64,000 bases of DNA from Bin5 sp965242905. Its GTDB lineage: Bacteria; Chloroflexota; Anaerolineae; Caldilineales; Caldilineaceae. Below are positions 33,627 through 42,434 of the stretch, piece after piece. The stretch covers positions 2,790,001 through 2,854,000 of the forward strand of contig CBDETM010000002.1 of NCBI GenBank assembly GCA_965242905.1, read 5' to 3'. The notes under the pieces are model-generated. The model saw nothing but the letters and a program-made list of their open reading frames with translations. It made no database searches and had not been told where the DNA came from. Made by a program: the position numbers and the translations under genes. Every line of letters starts with the position of its first letter. The stretch's first letter is position 1.

Positions 33627-34691
33627 CTAACTGCTCTCCCGAACCACCAGCCGCGTCTCGCTAAGGTGCGGCGACTCGATATCAGCCTCACTGATCTGCT
33701 CATTGATCAGTTGAAAAAGCGTGCGGATTGCCAGCTGCGGCTGGCTGTCCATATCGCGGTGAACCGTCGTCAGCGGCGGGCTCGACACGCTCGCGTCGGG
33801 CAGATCGCCAAAGCCAACCACCGCCAGATCATCCGGCACCGAGATCCCCTCCCGCCGCGCGCCGCTCAGGATCCCCAGCGCCCGCACGTCACTCACACAA
33901 AAAACCGCCGTCGGCCGCCGGCGTAAATTCCAGATATTCTGGAACGACTGGTGACCGGCCGCAGGTACGCCGCGCGCGTGGACGATCTGCACCGCTGTCG
34001 GCGGCAGTCCCGCCTCCTCAACCGCCTGCGAAAACGCCTGCACTCTGCGTTCGATCGAGGGTATCACCACCCCGTCGCGGCGCGGCGTCATCGTCGCGAT
34101 CGCGAACTGGCGATGCCCCTTCGCCAACAAATGTTGCGCCGCCGCATACGCGCCGCCGCGGTCGTCAATGTTGAATGTCGGCGCCTGCAAGTCGTCGGCG
34201 CTGTCGAGCAGAACGATCGGCCGCAGCGAGCGTTGCACCGCTTCGGCCAGCGGGTGGGCGCGGTTGATGCTGAACATCAGGAAACCGTCCGCCGCTATCG
34301 AGGCCAGCCACGTAATTGGCGCCACTGCTTCGCCGCCTTGGCGCGAGTCATGGCGCCACGACTCGTGCATCGACGCCAGCACGATCCGCTTCTCCTCCCG
34401 GTCGCAGGCCGCGCCCACCTCACCCAGAAAATGCGTGAACAGCGGATCGTGCAGCATCCAGTTCAGACTGGTCGGCACCAGCAGCCCGATCGCATTCGTG
34501 CGACCCGTCGCCAGCGTGCGCGCCACCGGATGAGGCTGGTAGCCAAGAGACTCCGCCGTGTCCAGAATATGTTCCCGCGTCGTGTGACTCAACTGGTGCG
34601 GCGCATTGTAAGCGAACGAAACCGCCGTCGGCGATACCCCCGCATGCCGTGCCACATCGCGCAACGTAACCCGCTTCCTCTTCCTGCTCAA
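33627..34691 (-). CDS. LacI-family transcriptional regulator
   Basis: A 354-residue sugar-responsive repressor-type protein. The helix-turn-helix VTLRDVARHAGVSPTAVSFAY is at the N-terminus, followed by the hinge YQPHPVARTLATGRTNAIGL and a Peripla_BP-type effector domain ending VVRESS. The start is TTG 34691 because no ATG exists in frame before the HTH. It stands alone, with the nearest gene (RNase PH) unrelated, so its target may be elsewhere; the sugar-binding lipoprotein at 23 kb or the GH127 operon are candidates only by theme. Its 3' end runs into the heptamer tract. Confidence 0.9.
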   Translation of the reverse strand: MSRKRKRVTLRDVARHAGVSPTAVSFAYNAPHQLSHTTREHILDTAESLGYQPHPVARTLATGRTNAIGLLVPTSLNWMLHDPLFTHFLGEVGAACDREEKRIVLASMHESWRHDSRQGGEAVAPITWLASIAADGFLMFSINRAHPLAEAVQRSLRPIVLLDSADDLQAPTFNIDDRGGAYAAAQHLLAKGHRQFAIATMTPRRDGVVIPSIERRVQAFSQAVEEAGLPPTAVQIVHARGVPAAGHQSFQNIWNLRRRPTAVFCVSDVRALGILSGARREGISVPDDLAVVGFGDLPDASVSSPPLTTVHRDMDSQPQLAIRTLFQLINEQISEADIESPHLSETRLVVRESS

Positions 34692-34796
34692 TACCCCATT
34701 CCCCTCTCTCGCTTCCCCGTATTCACAGTCTGGTTCTCAGTGAAATAGCCCTCAACAAACGGTCGAAAACCACCGCCCGTACGCGTCAAGGAGTTA

Positions 34797-34817
34797 CCAA
34801 AAACTAGAAACTGAAAA
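34797..34817. repeat. heptamer tract upstream of the LacI-type gene
   Basis: Three 7-bp units in register: CCAAAAA, then CTAGAAA and CTGAAAA. The preceding GTTACC recurs before the tracts at 27936, 33591 and 35265. Confidence 0.7.
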
Positions 34818-34915
34818 CGTGACTGCTAAGTCCTTACCCAAAGGCGCTTACAATTCAGCACGGCGAAAAGTGCTTTTCAATCCTTATCAAACCTATCGCC
34901 TATCAATCGCTGCTT

Positions 34916-35285
34916 TCACTAACCCCTGGCCCCTAGTCCCTAGCCCCTGCTTTTCTGGGCGGTCGGGCCTATTCGGCCCTCCCTTGTGCGGGGGCTCCGC
35001 CCCCGCAACGCCCCCTCTCCTACAACCTCGCGTCGCAGCGAGTGTGTGGGCAATACGAAGTTGCCGACCCGTGTCGGCCCACGCTTCCCCCAGCCTACTG
35101 GCAAATTCCGAAAATGTGCCAAACGCGAGCAAGACAGGCGAGGCCACTCCCATACATACCCAACGTTCACCGCGATGACCATCGAGAGCCCGCTACACAT
35201 ATACTCACGGTACATTCCCCCAGACAGACCGCATACAGCACACGGAGCATGACTTAACAGTTACCTGAAAACTAAAAACTAGAAG
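34916..35285 (+). repeat. interspersed element, copy 3 (about 370 bp)
   Basis: This has the same architecture as copy 2: heptamers such as CCCCTAG (34916-34950), the double GC hairpin at 34957-35015, a middle with ACCCAACGTTCACCGCGATG, and terminal heptamers such as CTGAAAA and CTAAAAA (35265-35285). It diverges from copy 2 mainly by substitutions in the segment after the hairpin. The right tract contains the stop codon of the RNase PH gene. Confidence 0.82.
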
Positions 35286-36004
35286 CCAGCCTCAGCCAGC
35301 GCGCTCCTCTGCAAACGGATCAACTCCTCTATCCCCATCTCCGCCAGCAGCATCATCGCATTGAGCGCGCCCTTGCTGAACGGTTCCCCCTCAGCCGTGC
35401 CCTGCGCTTCCACAAACTCGCCGCTATCCGTCATCACCACGTTGAAATCGACATCGGCGTTCTGGTCCATCTGGTAGTCCAGGTCCAGAAACGCCTTCCC
35501 GTTCAGAATACCCACACTCACCGCCGCCACCTGGCGGATCAGCGTGCCAGGCTTCGCCCTTTTCCTGCGCTCCAGCCGCTTGACCGCCAGCGCCAGCGCC
35601 ACGTAGCCGCCCGTGATCGCCGCCGTGCGCGTCCCCCCGTCCGCCTGGATCACATCGCAGTCGACAACGATCTGGCGCTCGCCCAGCCTGTCCAGGTCCA
35701 CCGCCGCCCGCAGGCTGCGGCCAATCAACCGCGTGATCTCCTGCGTCCGTCCCTTCGGACGCATAGTCTCCCGGTCAACCCGCTGGTGCGTACTGCGCGG
35801 CAGCATCGCATACTCGGCCGTCACCCACCCATGCCGGTGCGAAGACCGGTGCAGCCAGCGCGGCAAACGCTCCTCCACCGTCGCATTGCACAGTACCTTC
35901 GTGTTCCCCATGCTGATCAGCACCGAGCCTTCCGGATGCAGAATATAGTCAAGTTCAAACCGGACCGGGCGCAACTCATTCTCCGCCCGCTGTTTCGTAG
36001 CCAC
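35279..36004 (-). CDS. rph: ribonuclease PH
   Basis: A 241-residue phosphorolytic 3'-5' exoribonuclease that trims tRNA 3' ends. Seen are RPVRFELDYILHPEGSVLIS, MRPKGRTQEITRLIGRSLRA with the phosphate-binding Arg, DGGTRTAAITGGYVALALA and the conserved C-terminal part MMLLAEMGIEELIRLQ. The start is GTG 36002-36004, preceded by AAAGGAG at about 12 bp. The length is normal. The stop TAG lies inside a heptamer unit of repeat copy 3, so the last codons may have been replaced by repeat DNA. Confidence 0.95.
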   Translation of the reverse strand: MATKQRAENELRPVRFELDYILHPEGSVLISMGNTKVLCNATVEERLPRWLHRSSHRHGWVTAEYAMLPRSTHQRVDRETMRPKGRTQEITRLIGRSLRAAVDLDRLGERQIVVDCDVIQADGGTRTAAITGGYVALALAVKRLERRKRAKPGTLIRQVAAVSVGILNGKAFLDLDYQMDQNADVDFNVVMTDSGEFVEAQGTAEGEPFSKGALNAMMLLAEMGIEELIRLQRSALAEAGF

Positions 36005-36162
36005 GACTACGCAGCGCTCCTTTCCCGCGCTTTCGACCCCTGCCGGCAGCGGCCAATGACGCGTTTACTAAACTGTTTAATTGACCGCGCAATAATACGC
36101 CCTAACCCGCTGGGGCGCAAACCGGCCAGAGGGCTGAGGTCGCCCTGTGTCGTTGAGAGTAG

Positions 36163-36575
36163 CTAGGGTATCGGCGACCTGATCAGTTGGAGATTGGGAA
36201 CTTCTACAAAGTGGCTGTCATGAGAGGCCAGAGGACAGTTCAGCATGATTGCGGTAGCAGCGATCCAGGCGTCAGCCATGTTCAACTCACGACCGGAGGC
36301 TCTTCGTTCAGCGCGCAAACGGGCGCATACCTCCACCAGGTCGGTGTCTGGCCAAATGACCTCATATCGTTCAAGATGGCTTGTGAGTTCCTGCATCCGC
36401 CTTGCGCCCCAACCGCGGCTATGCGCACCGTACCAGGCCTCCTCAAGCGTTTGGAATGAAATGTACTGTCGGTTACCCCGCTGCGTTCAACATAGTAGCG
36501 GGCGATGGGATCACTGTTGAAAATGTAGGATACGACACTGGAATCCAGAACTATCGGATCTATTGTTTCCCCCAC
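36163..36575 (-). pseudogene. VapC-type PIN toxin with frameshift
   Basis: The N-terminal part reads IDPIVLDSSVVSYIFNSD, with the first catalytic Asp of the PIN domain. Near 36465-36475 the frame changes, and the family continues in the other frame as ISFQTLEEAWYGAHSRGWG, then NMADAWIAATAIMLNCPLAS with the further acidic residues, and ends DSHFVEVPNLQL. A one-base indel is the simplest explanation. The start GTG 36573-36575 overlaps the upstream gene by 16 bp, the usual antitoxin-toxin order. It is probably inactive, unless the frame change is a sequencing error. Confidence 0.8.
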
Positions 36576-36976
36576 TCTCGCCCGCGGCCCTCGTAAATAG
36601 TACGCAGGAACTCATCCACGTCGAAAGGCTCACTGGCCGTGACGACTGTATCGGGGTCGAAGAGCTTCGGGTTGGGATCGTTAAGAATCTCCTCGACTGT
36701 CCGTACCTCGAACGAAGTTGGGACTATCTTATCTATGTCGATGACGACCCATTTGTCCTCGTCGCTGATCCAACCCCGGCCATCCACCCTGACGTGTTTG
36801 GTTTCCAGCCTGAGCATGTCTTTCCGCAAGGCGGCGTCGAACCGCAAAGGGACTGAATGATCCATTAGAGTATTGAGTCTGGCAGTCCCGTTTTTCGGAT
36901 CAACGTTTTCAAGCCAGCCGCGTATCAGGGCGGACTCTGGTTCCCCCAAATGATCGTTTCCATCGGACGTAGTCAT
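36560..36976 (-). CDS. probable antitoxin-position partner of the VapC remnant (hypothetical)
   Basis: A 138-residue protein that overlaps the PIN gene by 16 bp, as antitoxins do. It does not show an obvious AbrB, Phd or RHH domain. The middle (TARLNTLMDHSVPLRF, then a segment with LRLETKHVRVDGRGWI) is beta-rich. The C-terminus (FDVDEFLRTIYEGRGREW) looks like a toxin-binding helix. ATG 36976 is preferred over the upstream frame because AGGAGGT lies nine bases before it. The intact gene next to a broken toxin suggests decay of the module. Its family is not recognised. Confidence 0.6.
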   Translation of the reverse strand: MTTSDGNDHLGEPESALIRGWLENVDPKNGTARLNTLMDHSVPLRFDAALRKDMLRLETKHVRVDGRGWISDEDKWVVIDIDKIVPTSFEVRTVEEILNDPNPKLFDPDTVVTASEPFDVDEFLRTIYEGRGREWGKQ

Positions 36977-37110
36977 GAATGTCGACCTCCTGTTACAGGG
37001 CGACCCCACCTGCAAAAGGGTCTCTGTAACATCTACTTACCTACTCTGGCACCAATTTAGCACGAGAAAGCTGAAATTCGAAAGTGAGATGAAATCTTCT
37101 TGTCTGTACG

Positions 37111-37131
37111 CCCTCCCCTCTCGTCCCTCAA
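37111..37131. repeat. heptamer tract at the 3' end of the 304-codon gene
   Basis: Three 7-bp pyrimidine-rich units (for example CCCTCCC and CTCTCGT) that include the stop codon TGA at 37128-37130 (minus strand). Confidence 0.5.
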
Positions 37132-38042
37132 ACCAGATCCCTGTCAACAATATCATCCAGCGTCGGATCACCCGCCTTGGGCAGCTTGACCCGGTCCAGA
37201 CTCATCACCGCGTCGATGATGTTGACCAAAAACCAGGCATCGGTCTCGCCCATCCTGAATACCTCCGGCTTCGCCCGCGCCGTGTCGCGCATGATGCCCA
37301 GCCCGTCCCGGTACGGATCGAATGATACGATCTTCTCCAGCCTCACTCGGAAGCTTTTACTGTTCCCCTTGAAATAGATATGCTTGGTTGTGATCCCCAG
37401 CACGCCCGAGTCCGTATGCTGCATCGAGCTGGTCGCCACCGAGCGGCCGCGAAACGCGCCCGGCCGGATGTAAACGCCCTTTGCCACGCGAAAACTCACG
37501 CCCAATGATCCGCCTCGAAACTCCCGCTGCGTCACCTGCTCCAGGTAATCTACGCCGCCGAACAGCCACAGCAACTCCTCACTCTTCATCAGGTTGAAAG
37601 GCGGCCGCACCTGCCGCCGGTCAAATCGCGGTACCACCCCGTGCTCGCTCAGCGCGTTCAGCAGGTTCATCATCCTGAACAGCGTGAATTGCCCGCTACC
37701 GTCGAGATGGTGAGCGCCGAGATTGTGCTGCGAGCGGTAGCGGTTTAGAGCCCTCTTTTCCTCGTTGGAAAGGAAGTGATCATCCATCGCCGCCTTGACG
37801 GCCTGCCCCCAGCCATGCGCCAGGGTCGCCGTCATCGCCGCCCCTGATGTGTCGATATAGGCCGCCGCGCCGATTGCGCGCACCCTGTCAGGCAGCCCAT
37901 TGACGTCAACCCCGAACAGCGCGGCATCCACACACATCTTGCGAATACTCTCCAGCCCCTCTTCGTGCGCCTCCGCGCACGCCTTATGTTCCTTGCGCAG
38001 GAAGCCGGCAGACTTTCCGCAGTACCTGCAATCCCCCATCAT
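37128..38042 (-). CDS. hypothetical protein with N-terminal Cys pair and PH-like C-terminus
   Basis: A 304-residue protein. It opens CRYCGKSAGF, and a later CAEAH may complete a zinc site (CxxC...HxxC). The middle is helical. From about residue 195 the sequence VAKGVYIRPGAFRGRSV and GVLGITTKHIYFKGNSKSFR looks like the bacterial pleckstrin-homology-like fold seen in DUF domain proteins that begin with a zinc ribbon. The start ATG follows AGGAGG. No partner gene is evident. The role is unknown. Confidence 0.65.
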   Translation of the reverse strand: MMGDCRYCGKSAGFLRKEHKACAEAHEEGLESIRKMCVDAALFGVDVNGLPDRVRAIGAAAYIDTSGAAMTATLAHGWGQAVKAAMDDHFLSNEEKRALNRYRSQHNLGAHHLDGSGQFTLFRMMNLLNALSEHGVVPRFDRRQVRPPFNLMKSEELLWLFGGVDYLEQVTQREFRGGSLGVSFRVAKGVYIRPGAFRGRSVATSSMQHTDSGVLGITTKHIYFKGNSKSFRVRLEKIVSFDPYRDGLGIMRDTARAKPEVFRMGETDAWFLVNIIDAVMSLDRVKLPKAGDPTLDDIVDRDLV

Positions 38043-38522
38043 CTCCCTCCTCGCTATACCGCGCCGCGCTCAGCCACCAAGGCATTGGCCCTTCCCACAG
38101 CGGCCTCTCCCACTGTTCAGGCCGCGGCTGCGAGGATGATAAACGATCTCCTTCCACCGTTCAATTCCTCGCAAGGGGAGCGCCGCCGCGACAACCCCCC
38201 ATCAGCCCTTCCGAGCTCGCCGGTTCAGTGCAGATGCCCCCTCATGTCGCGCCTGTTCCTCCGCATGTCCGCCCGGCTTCTGTCTCCCCTGCATTCGCTG
38301 GCAAAAAGTGATCCACGATCTGCATACGATCTGCCTACGAAATAGACGGACTGGCCCCCTTACGCGGACGGCAGAGCGCCGGCTTCCATGCCCCATGCCT
38401 ACGCAATTCCAACGCGCCGCCTCTCCATTACACTGGAAAAACGCCCTCTGCGCACGCGAATCCGCCCTCTGTTCCCGCCGCGGCCCCGCAGCATCTTAGT
38501 AACCGAAATCGGTCCCTAGGGC
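38043..38522. other. intergenic region upstream of the first SH3b gene
   Basis: No gene is supported. From about 38310 the sequence is shared with the regions before the second and third SH3b genes, and it holds the paired TACGA site described separately. Confidence 0.5.
38325..38340 (+). promoter_or_regulatory. paired TACGA site, SH3b unit 1
   Basis: Two direct TACGA repeats one helical turn (11 bp) apart, 198 bp before the -35 box. Spacing and distance are the same in units 2 and 3. It may be a regulator site or an upstream start signal. Confidence 0.45.
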
Positions 38523-38551
38523 TTGACACCGACGGTACACCATTCTACGAT
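38523..38551 (+). promoter_or_regulatory. sigma70-type promoter of SH3b gene 1 and long leader
   Basis: TTGACA (38523-38528) and TACGAT (38546-38551) are 17 bp apart. The same boxes and spacing stand before genes 2 and 3. The start codon is about 475 nt downstream, so the transcript would carry a long leader. This contains a GGATG/CATCC hairpin near 38750 that is conserved in the three units. Confidence 0.7.
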
Positions 38552-39032
38552 CAGGATCCCTTCGCGCCCCTCGCGTCGCAGGGAACTGTTCTTGTTATTT
38601 TTATCGGTTCGACAACCCAGAAAGGTGGCCAGAGCGGTATGACTGCATGCAGCGCGGACAGCGTCATCATCGGCGGACACGCGCGTGCAGCGATCACACA
38701 AAATCGGCCGCCCGCAAAAGCCCCCTCCCGAGCGCAGTTGAGGTGGATGCACGACCCCGGTCCACATCCTCTTTAGGGCACACTGTGCGCCTCCGGTTTT
38801 CGTTCTAATCACCGGCACGCACCAAACCCGCTGTTTCATTCGAGCGGTATTCTTCCCGCTCCCCGTTCATCTGACAATTACATAATCGGCCGCGATGCCC
38901 TAGTTTCGTAGTGCAGGTCGTTCTGTCTCTGCCTTCCAATTCGGCGAACGCTCCATCCGCAGGACTGAATGGAATCGTTCAATTTTATGCCCAATGGCAG
39001 GAAAGCTCGCCGATAGGAGAGAGGCAAAGACG

Positions 39033-41531
39033 ATGCGAACGCGAACCAATCTTACGATCGTCACTATAGTAGGGCTGGGCGCACTGTTGATCGCTGCCCT
39101 GGCCGCCATCATCGCGTCCCGGCCGCAGATAGCCTACGCCCAGAATCCTCAACCGTCGGTTCATATTGATCTGAATAACGTCTTTGGGAATGCGACACCC
39201 GGTCAGACCTTGGCGTTCTACACCTTCAGGAATTTCCAAAGTGTTACATGCGATAAGAACGTTGGGGGCCCGCACCATACATCGTTCGACGACGTCTGTT
39301 ACCATCGCACCGAGATATATGATCGCGCCACTAATAATCGCCATTCTGGCTGTGAACAGGGGTTGGGCGGGAATCGCAGCTTTCAGAAAGGTGACGGAAC
39401 TGAGTATGTAACTAGAGTCCTTCCCCCTGTGCTTCCCTCTAGCTGTCCGACAGGGGGACAATACATTCTGAAGGTCATCCTGATGGGATCCGACAAGGTC
39501 GAAGTGGCCTCCGCGATCGAGTACTTTGGTGTCAACGTGAATCCAGATCCGACACCCATCGTTACCAATACACCGACCCGTACTCCGACGGCCACGCCGC
39601 GGCCCCGAACACAACCACCACAACAGCAACAACCGACCGCAACACCTACGGCCACGCCGACCGGCGATACGCAAGGGCCACTACACCCACCACGGGACGA
39701 CCCTGACCAGCCGACCGCAACACCTACGGCCACGCCGACCGGCGATACGCAAGGGCCACTACATCCACCACGGGACGACCCTGACCAGCCGACCGCGACC
39801 CCCACGGCCACCCCGACAATCGATCCGGATGCGCCGACCGCGATACCGACCGCGACGGCTACGCCGACTGAAGAGGTCAACGGCAACAACGGCAATAACG
39901 GCGGCAACCAGGGCAATGGTGGCAATCAGGGGAACAACCAAGGCAACCAGCAGAACAACCAGCCGAGCAACCAAGGCAACAACAACCAGGGCCGCAGCAA
40001 CAACCAGGGGGGCAACAACCAAGGCGGCAGCAAGCAGGGCGGCGTCAACGTCCAGTCATTCATCGGCAACCCGACACCGCTGCCGTCATATTCACCCCAG
40101 CAATACCAGGCGCCGCTCGCCATCACCGTGCCCGATATAATGAACGTGCGCAGCGGCCCCGGCCTCACCTACGACATCGTCACCACCGTCCCCGCCGGCA
40201 CGCAAGGCACCATCGTCGGCATCGACCCTGAAAACGACTGGTACCAGGTGGAAATAGCCGGCATCCCCGGTCAGGTCTGGATCTACCAGGATCTGACAAC
40301 GCTCATCGGTTCGCTGGGGGGCGTCAAACAATACACCGCATTGGAGATCGCCCAACTGCAGGGCGTATCGCCCACCGACGGCACTGCGCCGCTCGCCATC
40401 ACCATCCCCGAGCTCATGAACGTGCGCACCGGCCCCGGCCTCACCTACAACATCGTCACCACCGTCCCCGCCGGCACGCAGGGCTACATCTACGGCATCG
40501 ACCCCGACGACGACTGGTTTCACATCGAACTGGAAGGCTTCGACACCCGCGTCTGGGTCTACCAGGACCTGACCACCGTTATCGGCTCGCTGGTCGCCGT
40601 CAAGATCTACACTGCGCAAGAAATAGCGCAACTGTTGGGCGCCCCCGGAGCGGACGGTTCCGTGCCCCTCGCCATCACCGTGCCCATCACCATGAACGTG
40701 CGCACCGGCCCCGGCCTGCTCTATGACGTCGTCGGCATCGTCCCCAAGGGCACGCAGGGCCGCATCTTCGGCATCGACCCGGACAACGACTGGTTCCAGA
40801 TCGAGCTTGAAGCGTTCGACACGCTCGTCTGGGTCTACCAGGACTTGACCACGGTGGTCGGCTCGCTCGCCGGCGTCAAATGGGTAACCGAAGCCGAGTT
40901 GGCCCTGCTGCCGGCCGCCATCACGCAGCCGCTGCTGCTGAATGCCCGCGCCGGACCGGGCCTGACCTACGACATCCTCACGACCATACCGCAGGGGACG
41001 TGGATGAAGATTATCGGCATCGACACGCTGGGCGAATGGTACCGCGTCGACCTGCCCGACCTCAACCAACAGGCCTGGATCTTCCGCGACTATACCAAGG
41101 TAGCCGGCGGCTCGCTTTCGGGTCTGATACAGCTCGCGCTGGGAGGCAACCCGCCGCCAGGCAGTCGGTTGACCAGTTCGATCACCGTCGCGCTCTCACT
41201 GCCGCCGGCCGGGGGTGTCGATCTGGAGGTCAGCTGGGTTGACGTCAGCGGCTGTGCGCAGCTGTACAACCTCTACCACCGTTCCAGCCCCGACACGACC
41301 GTCTACATCTCGCTTGACCAGGCCGCCACGTCCTCGACCGCCAACTCGAAGAGCCTCAGTTTCAGCACCCTGAGTGGCAACAGCTTCATCTCGGCCTGGT
41401 GCGGGTCGATGGCAGCCGGCCATGAGGTCGCCGAAGTCGAGATTGACCCCGGCGTCGCCGGCACCTACAGCTCAACCACGACCAGCGGCGGCCTCGCCAC
41501 CGTACCCAACACAGACGACGGCTCGCGCTGA
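39033..41531 (+). CDS. secreted SH3b-repeat protein, paralogue 1
   Basis: An 832-residue exported protein. A signal peptide (TIVTIVGLGALLIAALAAII, cleavage near AYA-Q) is followed by a head domain of about 130 residues with four or more Cys. A TPTATPT linker to about residue 285 and an Asn/Gln/Gly stretch to about 340 come next. Four bacterial SH3 repeats follow, such as AITVPDIMNVRSGPGLTYDI, with the VRSGPG motif. The C-terminal 140 residues (LALGGNPPPGSRLTSSITVA to the end) are unique to the cluster. SH3b domains often bind peptidoglycan or surface glycans, and no catalytic domain is seen. ATG 39033 follows GGAGAG; the longer frame start lacks a signal peptide. Confidence 0.88.
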   Translation: MRTRTNLTIVTIVGLGALLIAALAAIIASRPQIAYAQNPQPSVHIDLNNVFGNATPGQTLAFYTFRNFQSVTCDKNVGGPHHTSFDDVCYHRTEIYDRATNNRHSGCEQGLGGNRSFQKGDGTEYVTRVLPPVLPSSCPTGGQYILKVILMGSDKVEVASAIEYFGVNVNPDPTPIVTNTPTRTPTATPRPRTQPPQQQQPTATPTATPTGDTQGPLHPPRDDPDQPTATPTATPTGDTQGPLHPPRDDPDQPTATPTATPTIDPDAPTAIPTATATPTEEVNGNNGNNGGNQGNGGNQGNNQGNQQNNQPSNQGNNNQGRSNNQGGNNQGGSKQGGVNVQSFIGNPTPLPSYSPQQYQAPLAITVPDIMNVRSGPGLTYDIVTTVPAGTQGTIVGIDPENDWYQVEIAGIPGQVWIYQDLTTLIGSLGGVKQYTALEIAQLQGVSPTDGTAPLAITIPELMNVRTGPGLTYNIVTTVPAGTQGYIYGIDPDDDWFHIELEGFDTRVWVYQDLTTVIGSLVAVKIYTAQEIAQLLGAPGADGSVPLAITVPITMNVRTGPGLLYDVVGIVPKGTQGRIFGIDPDNDWFQIELEAFDTLVWVYQDLTTVVGSLAGVKWVTEAELALLPAAITQPLLLNARAGPGLTYDILTTIPQGTWMKIIGIDTLGEWYRVDLPDLNQQAWIFRDYTKVAGGSLSGLIQLALGGNPPPGSRLTSSITVALSLPPAGGVDLEVSWVDVSGCAQLYNLYHRSSPDTTVYISLDQAATSSTANSKSLSFSTLSGNSFISAWCGSMAAGHEVAEVEIDPGVAGTYSSTTTSGGLATVPNTDDGSR

Positions 41532-41587
41532 TCCCGCTTTTCGGACAGACTTGCCATATCCGATTGCGACGATGCGAGCGTATACCA

Positions 41588-41624
41588 AAGGGCCCCGTTG
41601 TCAATGGCGGCAGCGGGGCCCCTT
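41588..41624 (+). terminator. terminator-like hairpin after SH3b gene 1
   Basis: A stem of AGGGCCCCGTTG against CAGCGGGGCCCC, with a loop of about 10 bases. It is followed by only two T residues, so termination efficiency is uncertain. Similar GGCCCC hairpins stand after paralogues 2, 4 and 5. Confidence 0.6.
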
Positions 41625-41725
41625 GCATTGGCTGAATGCGGCACTGATGTCGCCTCTTTTTCTCCTCAAGTACAGGAGGTAAACGTGCTGATGAAAGCGC
41701 ACCCGGATCTGATCTACGATCAGTA

Positions 41726-41741
41726 TACGATCTTCCTACGA
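41726..41741 (+). promoter_or_regulatory. paired TACGA site, SH3b unit 2
   Basis: Direct TACGA repeats 11 bp apart, 198 bp before the -35 box, as in unit 1. A third copy lies at 41715. Confidence 0.45.
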
Positions 41742-41923
41742 CATTGACGGACCTCTGCCGGTGAGCGGACGCCAACGCGCCGGCTTCCATTCCCAGTGCC
41801 TACGCAATTCCAACCCGCCTCCACTCTATTACACTGGTAAACCGACCTCCACCCACGCGAATCGGTGCTCTGATCCCGCCGCGCACACGCAGCATTTTGG
41901 TAACCGAAATCGGTCCCTGAGGC

Positions 41924-41952
41924 TTGACACCGGCAATACACCGATCTACGAT
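41924..41952 (+). promoter_or_regulatory. sigma70-type promoter of SH3b gene 2 and long leader
   Basis: TTGACA (41924-41929) and TACGAT (41947-41952), 17 bp apart. The leader to ATG 42435 is about 476 nt, nearly the same length as in unit 1. Leader sequence is highly similar to unit 1 from the promoter to the ribosome-binding site. Confidence 0.7.
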
Positions 41953-42434
41953 CAGGATCCCTTCGCGCCCCTCGCGTCGCAGGGAGCCGGTCTCATTATT
42001 TTTATCGGTTCGACAACCCAGAAAGGCGGTCATCGCGGTATGACTGCATGCAGCGCGGACAGCGTCATCATCGGCACCTATGCGCGCGCAGCGATCGCAC
42101 AAAATCGGCCGCCCGAAAAAGCCCCCTCCCGAGCACGATTTAGGTGGATGCACGACCCCGATCCACATCCTCTTTCGGGCACACGGGGCGCTTCCGGCTT
42201 ACATTCTTATCGCCGGCACGCGCCCAACCCGCTGTTTCATTCGAGCGGCTCTTCTTTCCGCTCCCTGTTCATCTGACAACTACATAACCGGCCGCGATGC
42301 ACCGGTTTCGCAGTGCAGATCTTTCTGTCTCTGCCTCCCAATTCGGCGAACGCTCCATCCGCAGGACTGACTGGAATCGTTCACGACTTATGCCTTATGG
42401 CAGGTAGCTCGCCGATAGGAGAGAAGCAAAACCA

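Noticed and set aside
38748..38777. Small leader peptide in the SH3b leaders (MHDPGPHPL-like)
   Set aside because: The frame is not conserved: it stops early in unit 1, runs on in unit 2 and is shifted in the second module of unit 3.
40092..41069. Long minus-strand open frames opposite the SH3b genes
   Set aside because: They mirror GC-rich codon use of the plus-strand repeats, lack ribosome-binding sites and match no family.
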